Assembly: GCF_020382885.2 (NCBI RefSeq)
Contig: NC_058506.1
Location: forward strand, 9,154,318 to 9,218,317
DNA: 64,000 bases
Direction of reading: 5' to 3'
DNA from: Scatophagus argus
Taxonomy: Eukaryota; Chordata; Actinopteri; Scatophagidae
Positions 13,165-23,300 of the stretch are shown here, piece by piece; position 1 is the first letter of the stretch; every line of letters starts with the position of its first letter. The notes beneath the pieces were generated by a model. It saw only the letters and a list, made by a program, of their open reading frames with translations, was not told where the DNA came from and made no database searches. A program made the position numbers and the translations under genes.

Positions 13165-16100
13165 CTATGGCAAGTCCAGCATACCATTTTCCTCGAGGGC
13201 TCTCTGTGTCCTGTTATAAATCTCCTCAATAGCCTTAACCACTTTGTTCAGCACTATGCTCAGCTCCTCCTGGTTCTGCACACACACCAGCCTGAAGAAG
13301 AAAGCCCGCTCTGGCATGGCAATGAAGGCCAGCTCTGCGGCCCTTCGGACGAACCAGGTGTGGTGGATTGCGAGGGTGCTCTGGTAGGCCTCCCGACACA
13401 GCTCCGAGGGGCTCCTGAGCCGGCCAGCCACTGGGGTCTCAGCCAACTTCTCCAGGAAGAGCTTCAGCCAAAGCAGAGCACGATGCAGACGCAGCAGTGT
13501 GCGGCATCCAGAGTCCGTCTGGTGGTGGAAGTCCACCACTCCGCGGCTCAGCTCCACCTGGATCATGGAACGTACTGAGTGGTAAGCACCGGTGTGCTGC
13601 GAGACCTCCACATTGTTCTCAGTCCCAGCCTGTGTGCTCACATTGTCTATTGAGTGTACCTCTGGGCCCAGTTCTGCTTCAGGATTTTTTTCTGCCAACA
13701 GAGCCAGTTGGCGGATTATAGAAGTCTTGGTTTCTATCTCTTTAGATATCAGTCCCACCATCGGGCCCAGAGCTTCCATAAATCTGGAAGAGTAACAGAG
13801 AACAGGATGAATCTTCTTGCACAGTCTGGATTATAAACCATAAATTACTTAATTCTTTTTAGTGACTGTAAATTAATCTCTTTCACTGTATTTCTGGTTT
13901 ATCAGACGACCCTACCTCACGAGTTCATCCCAGCTGGACAGATACGGCTGCAGCAGCACATCAGAAGTGTAGGCTGGTGCAGCGAGCAGGTGGGAGAGCA
14001 GCAGTGACACCTGGAAGGTCTGACCAGGGCACGCCTCCAGGACCTGCGGGTCCTCAGCTCTATCAACCCCACTGCTGTTGTACAGCTGGTGAAGCTGCCA
14101 GTGGGGGGATGGGAGGAGCGTGAGTGTGTGGGAGGAGGGCATTGACAAGGGACAAAGAAGGAGATGACGGGGAAGTGATTCATCACATTCAAATTGGCCA
14201 TCTGCTTCACAAACTCAACCTTATGGAGGAAATGTAGTAAGCGATGAACTGCTTTGTAATTTGCTTGTGCTCTTACCTTATTCTCCTGATTATAAACTTT
14301 TAAACAGGCATCCCAGTGGTAATCCAAACCTCCCTCTGCAGTGAGACATTGTAAAGTGAAACAAGAGAACAGCTAGTTTCTGTATGCAGACACTTTCCCA
14401 CTGAGAAAGACTTTCTACTGATAATAATGCAACTTTACTACCCCTCTTACATACACAACATGTTCTGAACCATATGGGTGCATTTAACACATTAATAATA
14501 ACAATCTAAAAAAAAAGGGCTGCATCTCCACAATAATACTAAACAGTTATGGGTCACTGGGTATTTTCACACATTAAACCTGCAACAACTGTTTTCTGGG
14601 ATTTTTTTTGGCCCCTTGGGGGCAGCAGAAACAAGTTATGAACCAAAAATGACATATCATCACCTTTTAAGTTGATTGACAAACAGTTTCTTATCTTTTC
14701 TTATCTTATCTTTTTTTTTTTTTTACATCCAGTAGTAATGGAGTCACATTTATTTGAAAATACCCTTTATGTTAAAGTGGCTTATTAACAAACATCACTG
14801 TTATGTGTCAGACCTGATTTCCTGTTAACATGAGAAACTGATTCTGAAAAGGTTGACTCTGACAGCCCATCTGGTATAGTCATGTTTTCTTGCTCTCCTT
14901 GATTTTTGACCCTGCCTCTGATTTGCTCTTTGGATTTTTTTTTTTTTTTTTTTTTTTGCCTCCTGTGTTTGTCTCTTTGGAAAATGAAAGATTGTGAGTT
15001 TTACCGAGACCTGCCTGCTAAGGCATGGGACTAAGTTCAATTCACTGTGGTCTTCCAGTCTTAACAGACTCTCTTTGTCTTACATTCTTGATTAATTCCA
15101 GTTAGGTTTGAAATAATTCTCCACAGCATATCACACAAAGCCAAGCATTCTTAAGATCCAGCATGTAGGATTTAGTGGCATTTAGCTGTTGCACTGAGTC
15201 AGATGACTCAATGCAACAGCTAAATACAGCTAGTTGCCTCCAATCTACAACCATGGTGAGTTGGTTGTAGATAGCAACCAACTTATCACCCCCAGACGTG
15301 ATGGCTAAAAATGTAATACATAAATAAATAAAAGCCCTCTCTGGAGCCAGAGTTTGGTAACATAAACATAATTATGAGTGTCATGCTCCATTTCCACTCC
15401 TAATTCCCCTAAATCCTGTACACTGGACCTTTAAGGCAGCCAATTCCTTTGACAGCAGATTGTGATGTTTTAATCCTTTATGAGCTCATTCCACCTCGTG
15501 TCAAAACAAACTCTGTGATTTCAATTGACTGTCTCAAACTCTGACCTCCTCAGCACGCACCATGTGCACACACTAGTTGCTGGGATCACTTTTGTGACAA
15601 ATCAAATACTCCAACTACATGCTTTAATCGGGTTACAAGAGTCATGATTTTATAACCCTTATATAACCATTATTATAATATGTAGTAAAATAATGTTGCA
15701 GTAATGAAGTTTGCGACTGTGGTACACGCCTAAGTGGAGCTGGATCCTGCAGACCACACATTGGAGACCACCTTAACACCAAAAGCCTCAGAGGCTGTTT
15801 ATGATATCTCTCACAAAGTCACTGAGCTTCCTGTACTGTAGCCTCACTGAGTTACCGACATCTCTCAGTTCAAATTAAACAAAGAATCCATCCAAGGATT
15901 ATCAGAAATGTATTTCTAACTTGATAGTCCTACTGTAGATGTTGCCAAAAATGTCAGAAGGGATGTGAAGTCTTACCACGATGAACTAAGAGCTGCTTCT
16001 AAATGTAATTCTCCTAAGTGAGTTATTATTGTGTAAGGAGGCAGAGCTGGTTGTTCGTGCTTCCATTTGAAAATTGAATTGAATTGAAAAAAGTGACTTA

Positions 16101-16650
16101 TGTCTCTCCCATCTTAGAATTTAAATCCAAGCTTGAGAAAAAGATCACATGCTTGCAGTTGAACTTTGCTACACTTCCGATTTCTGTAAGATGTTTTGAT
16201 GAATTTTGAATGGAAATAGGAAGGGGTCATTCATTTTCTCATACTAAAGAATATTTTTTTCTTTTCTTTATGTGCTGCATTGTCAAATTATAATTTTAAG
16301 CCAATCATAGATACAGTTAAATATCTGAAGGCTTTTTCAAATAGACAAAGCTTCCTTTGTCCTTTTCCTCCTTGGGAAATAAAATTCAATAATTCTTTAC
16401 TCCGTTTTAGGCAATAATTTATCTGATGTGACTAAGTATAGCTCAAATAAAAAAAAAAAATTTTTATCTCACAGTCTGAAAACATGTCAGATCACAGAAA
16501 TATTTCTGTCATGTTGTTAAAATTGATTTTGAATATATAGAGTGAACAGAAAGTGGTGTGGTCACCATACCATGTGACACATTCCTGATTTGGAGCATAT
16601 GCATTTCAGACAAGAGAGGGATTGTGTGGATTAATAGTACAACATAGAGA

Positions 16651-16696
<46 letters not shown>

Positions 16697-16778
16697 AGAA
16701 ATACTCACGGAGCCACAGGGAGCCGAGGAACAGCAGCAGGACTACTATAGCTACAGCAGCCTTGCTCTTAATACCCAT
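13165..16778 (-). CDS. gltpd2: Glycolipid transfer protein domain-containing protein 2 (4 exons)
   Basis: Exons on the minus strand: 16778-16709, 14335-14277, 14094-13916, 13783-13165. All are GT-AG and in phase, giving 308 aa. The 59-nt second exon is easy to miss; without it exons 1 and 3 do not join in frame. Residues 1-23 form a hydrophobic signal peptide or anchor (MGIKSK, then a VVLLLFLG core). A GLTP fold follows from about residue 70. Headgroup-site residues line up with those of the ceramide-1-phosphate transfer protein: E118 and K122 (Asp/Lys there), R197 and R201 in CRTLLRLHR, and H244 in HHTW. This suggests a phosphosphingolipid ligand in the secretory lumen or outside the cell, but that is inference. 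The start is the only ATG in frame before the hydrophobic segment; an upstream GTG is not used in eukaryotes. Human GLTPD2 lies near PLD2 and CHRNE, as here. Confidence 0.9.
14935..14957. repeat. Poly(T) tract in gltpd2 intron 1
   Basis: A run of 23 T on the + strand (A on the gene strand). A shorter T run lies at about 14711-14724. Confidence 0.9.
15151..15434. mobile_element. MITE-like non-autonomous DNA transposon in gltpd2 intron 1
   Basis: The ends are inverted copies of each other. The left end, starting TTAAGATCCAGCATGTAGG at 15151, pairs with the right end, which finishes CACTGGACCTTTAA at 15434. The match covers about 24 bp with a few mismatches and a one-base gap. The element is 284 bp with no coding capacity. 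I recall similar elements, with an end reading roughly AGGTCCAGTGTGTAGG, as common in fish genomes. Inside is a near-perfect hairpin at 15180-15225. I cannot assign a superfamily. Confidence 0.7.
15180..15225. repeat. Near-perfect 22-bp inverted repeat (hairpin) inside the MITE
   Basis: The arms 15180-15201 and 15204-15225 are reverse complements with one mismatch, separated by two bases (GA). A second, shorter pair (ATCTACAACC and GGTTGTAGAT) lies just downstream, around 15244-15273. Confidence 0.9.
16652..16694. repeat. (CA)n microsatellite beside gltpd2 exon 1
   Basis: An uninterrupted CA run of about 43 bases lies in gltpd2 intron 1. It ends about 15 bases from the exon 1 donor (exon edge 16709), so expansion could in principle affect splicing. 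Confidence 0.95.
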
Positions 16779-17399
16779 TCTGAACTCCAGTTTGGGGTCT
16801 GCGAGTTCCTTCTCTTTGTCTCTAAATTTTAATTCCTCTGTCTCACATGAGTCCTTGTCCCCTTGCACTGGCTGTCACCAAAATTACTCCCAACCAGACT
16901 CCTGCCTCTGACCCCCCCGCCCCTCGTCCTCTCAAATCTCCCATACTCTCCCCCAAAACCCTTAATAACAAGTTCTCTCAGCCATTGCACCTCATAGAGC
17001 CTCAGTCAATGTTTAATTCTAGATTACAACTGCTGTTCTCCCCTGTCACAGCGTTTCAACTGCAAGCCTGTCGGGCTCCTTCTTTTGTGTCTTACTTTGA
17101 CTTTCCTTGATACACGTCTTTCCTCTATCCTGCCTTTGTTTCAGCTGCCTGTCTCTTCTCGTGTTGCTCAATCTGAGGGTCCAGAGATCAGTCGAGTGCA
17201 GCCACTGGCTGATAAAGCAGAGGCAACGCAGCTTGTCCGCCAGTAACCCCCTTCCAGGTCCATCTTCTAGATATACGTTATATTCCTGTTCAGTTCAAGT
17301 AAACACATGCTTTCCTCTCCTCTCCTCTCTTCTCCTCCCCTCCCCTCTCACCACCATCCAACCTCCTCCGTGGAACCTCCCTCCTCCCCTTCTCTCATT

Positions 17400-17418
17400 C
17401 ACACACACACACACACAC
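17400..17418. repeat. (CA)n microsatellite
   Basis: A short pure CA run in the gltpd2/chrne intergenic region, next to a C/T-rich tract. Confidence 0.9.
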
Positions 17419-20118
17419 CATTAAGAGCACCACCACACGCTACAGCAGTGCTGTCACGCATTTCTGAAAACATGCGGGTTTAAATGTAAGAATAACATGA
17501 AATATGTCACTCTGATTCTCTCTACCCGTTATATTTGTCCTTGTTACTTTATTTAAGTCACAACCTAACCTCTGTATTGATTATTGTGTGGGATAACACA
17601 ATCTTCTTTTTGTGGCTGAACAGAGATACCACATCCATGTTTGTCAATGAATAACAAAGTCTGACCAAGCTTATCCTCACTGAGATTGCACAAAGATGCC
17701 CATTCGTGCTAATCTAACTCTAGATATGACAAAGACATCCATAGCTCTGTAGAACACTGTGGGAGCAAACAAAATGAATCTATTTTAGTTCAAATATAAC
17801 ATATAACATCCTCTCACTTGTCATCATGTCTTTTACAAAAGTTGATTCATACATTCTAACTAGTATTTCCAAATATTAATTATTCCATGATTAGTGAGGT
17901 CTAAAGTCTGTGCCATGTCAGTAAAACAGGATGCAGTGCATACAGGGTGTTCACATGATTATCACTATCAGGGAAAACCCTTTGATTGGTCCCTATTGCT
18001 GAGTTTGCTGCTGCTGTTATTCCTGCTGTAGGGGGAGGTGAACAGACATTGAACTCCATGCTCGAGCCACATGTGTGCATGTGAAGAGGGACTTAACAAT
18101 GATATTTTGCAGAGGTGGAGCGGGAAAATAGTGAAGGCAGGGTTGTAATGACTTGGTGGGGAGGGGCCAGTCATGGTGCTTTTACTCTGTGCAGCCAATG
18201 GATGATTCCATCTGAAAAAGGCAGCAACTAACGAGGGTAGACTGAATCCCTCTGAAAACATGTGACCCTTTCAGAAGGCTTCAACTGACTGACTCCACAC
18301 AGCTGGTGCTCTCTAATGTTCTGATGAAATAACAGCTTTTAAAATAGATATAGTTCTTAGAAATGTCTGGTAAAAGCAGTTGATTATTGTCAGGATGCAC
18401 AAGTGCACAGGGCTAGCAGACTAAAACACATGGTAATTCACACTGGGTGAGTATGTTTATGTATGGAATTTCAGTGGAGTGGGAATGAGGTGTTTTATCA
18501 TGATTACCACCACACTGGATTTCCCATTTGGAAAGTCAAAATATTTAACCACAGCACCAAGATTAGCCTTCCGTAATCCAGTTTGATCACTTGTTGAGAT
18601 TGTCCTGAGGTATGAAATTCAAAACCGAGAAGAACAGACAGACAGGAAGGGTGATAGATAAGACAGAAATTATGCATAATTGTTATGGAATCTTGTGTGT
18701 GTCACCCCAAGTGGCTCCTACAACCTTACAGTGAGGTTTCAGAGGTCAAAGTTTCCTGTGACTGCTTTAACAGAGCTCACGACTGTGAGAGTAAATGAGT
18801 GTTTATGGATTCACAGCACACTTTAAGACATTTACTAATATGGCTTTAACTGGCATTGTAACTTTGTCCATGGATACATGACAGACCCTGCCAATTTAAA
18901 ATATGCTGTCATTGCATTCTCTATTACAGTTCTTGGTTCAACAGCATTAACTCTACAATGGTTTGAAACCCCTGCTTCACTGGATGTGACTGTATTTATA
19001 GCCCTTGTAATAAAAACAGTTAGATATGCCTGTCTGACATTTTGCACGCGCAGGCCTCTATGTCAGAAAAATTCTTGGGTTTGGCTCAAGTCAGAAAAGC
19101 AAACACTGGACATTATGACATTATCCAGACTGCCTGTCATACTGCTGCATAGTTCCTTTAACCTGAAATGTCCACCAAAAAGAAAATACTTTTGCCCCTA
19201 TTTTAATTAACACGTGTAGCTAAATTTAAAATATGCATAGTTTTGCTACAGCAGCATACTGCAGCTCTGCTCTGCGAGCTGACTGTCTTTGAGGCTGGAC
19301 AGATCCAGCCCTTCTTATGTCTCTGAGCTCTAACCAAGTGTGAGACACATAATCTGCCTTCTGGAGGCTCCAGTTACCTTAAAGAAGCTCATCCCTGTTT
19401 CCCCAAATGTATATTTAGAAGTACATCACATACTGTCCAACTCACATGGCACATTCCAAAAATCAGTCTGTTGCCCTTGTCACCGCACGATGATGCTACT
19501 TATATTACTCACAGCACTGACTATAATAGTAAATTTAATCTCTGGATTTGAAATGTTCTGACAGTACTTGTTGGAGTTGCCTTTGCAGCACGTTCCATTT
19601 CTGCTGAACAAAGTTATTTTACTTATCTTGATGCAGATACAAGTCTCTGGCTCCATGAATTTTACGAGTATTGTCTGTTTCCAGCTCTCTGACCCCAACA
19701 CACTGTGGTCTGCAGGCGCTCTCTCACTACTGAAGTCCTGCCATGGAAGTGGTAAGGCTCCTCTGTAAGTATTAATACCCTGGACTCAGAGCAGGGGCAG
19801 AGCAGGCCTGCACATCCAGCTGCACCCACAACTTACACAAGTGTAAGTTGCACACAAATCCACCATAAGAAATAATCATAGTATTCCTACAATGTATTGC
19901 AATTTCCACCATTATCTATGAAAAATATTAGCAATAGTAAAGGAGTATTGGAGATATATCATGTGGGTAAACAGCATAAGGTCACACTATTGCCTACATT
20001 TGTGAAAGAATTACCTTCATGTGTATAACTGGCATGACCACAGGTATTTGTTGTCTAATGATCATGATGATGGTTATTGTGGGTGACCGGACTGTGACAT
20101 GAAGTCCTGGTTTAGTGC

Positions 20119-20163
20119 TTCCCAGCTGCTGTGTAATCTGAGCCATGGATAGCGACAGCCGGG
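20119..20163 (+). promoter_or_regulatory. Candidate chrne proximal promoter core with E-box
   Basis: This 45-base block lies 137 bases before the chrne start codon and contains an E-box, CAGCTG (20123-20128). E-boxes bound by myogenic bHLH factors are established elements of muscle acetylcholine receptor subunit promoters. The block is also the best-kept part of the duplicated copy in intron 1, which hints at constraint. Confidence 0.45.
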
Positions 20164-20258
20164 TCGGGCGACAGTCGGGGGGTTTGGTGGAGGGATTTAG
20201 GGCTCTTCCTCTCTGTCTTTACTCTTGTTCTCATTCTCTCTCTCTCAAAACTTAATAT

Positions 20259-20268
20259 TTAAATATAG
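20259..20268 (+). promoter_or_regulatory. MEF2-like / TATA-like A/T-rich site before chrne
   Basis: TTAAATATAG fits the MEF2 consensus YTAWWWWTAR and lies 32 bases before the start codon, inside a longer A/T-rich stretch. The gene is muscle-specific in other vertebrates, so the site is plausible, but a match this short can arise by chance. It could equally act as a TATA-like element. Confidence 0.3.
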
Positions 20269-20300
20269 TGTAGTGTTGTGCAGTTTAGAGCTCTTGAAAC

Positions 20301-23300
20301 ATGATGGCAGTGCGTAGTTTGGGGATATTTTTTGGAGTTCTAACTATTCTTGGGACTTTAATGGTTCAAGGTAAGTGGCAAACTCTTGACACATCCTCAC
20401 TGACTAATTGTCTGCCTTCTTATTTATCAAAATATTGTTTTGCATCTCATTTGCAAGCATATCACATTGAGTGTTATGCCAGATAAAACTTTCCAGAGAC
20501 ATCAACACACATACTGTTGTAAATGGTCAAATATGTGTAGATGATAGAGATTTTAACCCACTTTGGAAGCAAAAAAAAAAAAAATTCCTTCTGCTGGCAG
20601 CTTACCTGGAAACAATCATACCTCATACAGTGTATCTACAATATATAGCATGCATGCATGTACACACTGCTGTGAAATGGATATAAACATAAATATTGTC
20701 ACTAGACTTTTACCATTATTTATAGACTCACATGGCTTTGGTAAATTTGCCATACAAGACTAACAGTATACACAGCATTTTAAGGTTTTGTCTCTGCTCA
20801 TATACAATAAGTTCCATTTTATTGATACTGATGTTGATAAGGATCATCTGTTCTGTAGCCTGTCACACGATTTAGCATTAGTTCAAGTATGGTGGATGCA
20901 ATTTATTAGACAGGCACACACAAGTAAAGTGAAGTAGAGCAGAGGGTGGTCTGTGCATCATCATGACAGCAGCAGGATGTAAAGAGTGTAAGTTGTTCTG
21001 GTTGGCACAAATGGGGTTTTGCAACAGAAAGGTAACGGCAGGCCAGAGAGGCTGCAGCTACAGTGGAAGCTGACGTGAAAGCCTATGACACAATGCATGT
21101 TTAAAAAAATGTGGTTTGGGGATTTGTTTAATTGATCCTGCAAATCCATTTGGAAAGGTGCAACAAGTCAATCTTAATAGTTGTAAGAGTTACTGGAGTC
21201 ATTTTCTTGGCAGAGGTCACTGGAGTTATTGAAAAAATGCAAGGCCCGAGGTGCCAGCTCAGACAAGATTCATCCAGAGATGTAGACTCTCTGTATTACT
21301 GGTCTGACAGGGGTTACCATGTTGCTTGCATGAGCTGCTGTTGGATTAGTGTCCATTTTCAGAGTGTCTAACGCTGTTCAATTTTTATACACACACTAGG
21401 ATGTTGGAAATAAGAATGAAGACTGTGAAACCATATATCCAAGAGAAACAACACAGACTTTGTCCTTGATGACTTTTTTTTTTTACATCCTTACGGATAA
21501 ACACAGTGAAATTACTTAGCTATGACATCATCACTGCCAGATGAAAAAAAACTTGAGGAACTTGAAGCTGTTGTCAGCCATTTGGTTTCTATACTCTTAG
21601 AGCAATAGCTGTACAATCGAGGTGCGGTATTAGATCTGTCATGTTGTGCTGATGAGAACATGGACTGGAATGTAAATGAGTGGTCACAAGGCTGAAATGT
21701 TACGCTGAAAGTAAGGATGCCTACTGCTTAATCAAATTAAAATCCCTCTACATATCATGTTCCAAATGGTCACATGAATAGAAGTGTGAGCTGGATAATA
21801 GGAGACGGTCAGCTGAGGTAAGCTTGGCTTGCTTTTGCCCCGATCAAACAGTGATGTTGTAATATTTACCTGTGCAACCATGTTGTTCTGACCTGGTGTG
21901 CCTTCTTGCCATTTTAAAGGCTCAGTTCTGCTGAACCACAGAAGGTTTTCATATATTCAACCTAATTTGATCATTCTGACCAGATCCCACATTCTCTCTG
22001 GGGTCACTTATGGGCTGTGCCTCCATTTTCCCACTCTCTCTGAGTAGGCTCCCATGTCAGCTGTAGCGGATAACCAGGTCAAAGCGTGGATACATTAACT
22101 GTACTTTGGATCCACATGATAATATAACTGATCCACGTGAGCAGGCTGACTGAAACTGCGTTTAGAATTACATCACAAACCGTGCAACTCACAAGGCACA
22201 ATTTTAAAGTCAGCATCTTCCTCTCTCTGACACTGAATACTTACTGTTTACTACTTGTAATATTAATTCTGTGTGATTTCTGCTATTTAAATCTATGCAA
22301 CATCAGCACTACTTTACATTTACTTCTTGTTACCTGACGCAGAAAACTGGAACATTATTGCAGTTTTTCATGTTTATTTGAATAGGTCATGCAGTCAGCT
22401 TGCATATGAACTTAGAGCTCATAAATAAATGTTAGAATAGAATATAAAGTATTCAGATATTAGTTTCAGTTTTCCTACATGATGAAATTGGTAAAAGTAC
22501 TGTGAATCTGTTTACAGAGCAAAGGGAACAGAAGGGAATGATCCACCTTACCACTGCATTCTCACATTGCAAATTTTGCTGATTCTTACATCCATTTTTT
22601 TCATGTATCAAGGGTAATGCTTTAGGCACTGTTTTTGCTTAATGGTGATACTGATGATTATTGTAGATGACCTGAGTATGACTGAAAGTCCTAGCTTCAA
22701 GTTTCCCAGCTGTTGTGTAATATGAGCTATGCATAGTGACAGCTGGGAGAGAAGAGGCAACAGGTCGGAAATAACCTCTGCCTTTCTCTCTCTTTGTCTC
22801 ACTTGAAGTTAATGTGAAAAAAAGTACAGCAGAGGAGTACAGCATGATGATACCAAGGCCATTAGCTGCAGGTTTTGGCAGGGTTGCTAGACTCTAGACT
22901 CTAGACTGACAAATCCTCATACACTGTCTTAATAAATCTCACATACAAGACACAATTACTAAAGCTCAGAAATGCATTTGAAAAGCATCTGATGAAAAAT
23001 GTACATGCAGGTGAAAGGACTTGAGACTTCTCAAGTGTCTTGAGAAAGATTAACTTATGGTAGGGTCCGGGCTCTGTGTCCAGTCATGTCTTTATGGACT
23101 TTGCTTTGTGCACTGGGACACAGTCATGCTGGAATAGAAAAGGGCCTTCAACAAACTGTTGCCACAAATTTGGAAGCAAAGCATTGTGCAAAATGTCTTG
23201 GTATGCTGAAGCATTAAGATTTCCCTTCACTGAAGGTAAGGGGTTCAGCCCAACCCCTAGAAAACAGCCCCAGGAGGTGTGCCTGGAAACTTTTGTCTTT

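Larger units (their letters stand above)
16779..20300. promoter_or_regulatory. Divergent intergenic region between gltpd2 and chrne
   Basis: gltpd2 is read leftward and chrne rightward from this 3.5 kb. The left part is pyrimidine-rich on the + strand (17310-17400), with a (CA)n tract at 17400-17418, and probably holds the gltpd2 leader and promoter. The right part holds the chrne upstream region, including the blocks that recur in chrne intron 1. I see no coding exon in it. Confidence 0.6.
19414..20300 (+). repeat. chrne 5' region, first copy of a direct duplication
   Basis: Two blocks here recur downstream in the same order and orientation. Block 19414-19453 matches 22161-22200 at 35 of 40 positions. 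Block 20119-20163 matches 22703-22747 at 39 of 45 positions. This copy leads straight into the real chrne exon 1 (ATGATG at 20301). The sequence between the blocks is too diverged for me to align by eye. Confidence 0.7.

Noticed and set aside
13153-13836. Open frames on the + strand opposite the last gltpd2 exon
   Set aside because: They are shadows of a GC-rich coding exon. The minus strand carries the recognisable GLTP domain.
16779-16868. Upstream extension of gltpd2 beginning at a GTG (16868)
   Set aside because: The extension has no ATG. The first ATG in frame (16778) begins right before the hydrophobic segment, as expected for this family.
18878-19768. Open frames of 66-110 aa in the gltpd2/chrne intergenic region
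   Set aside because: They have no splice context or family resemblance, and one overlaps an equally long frame on the other strand.
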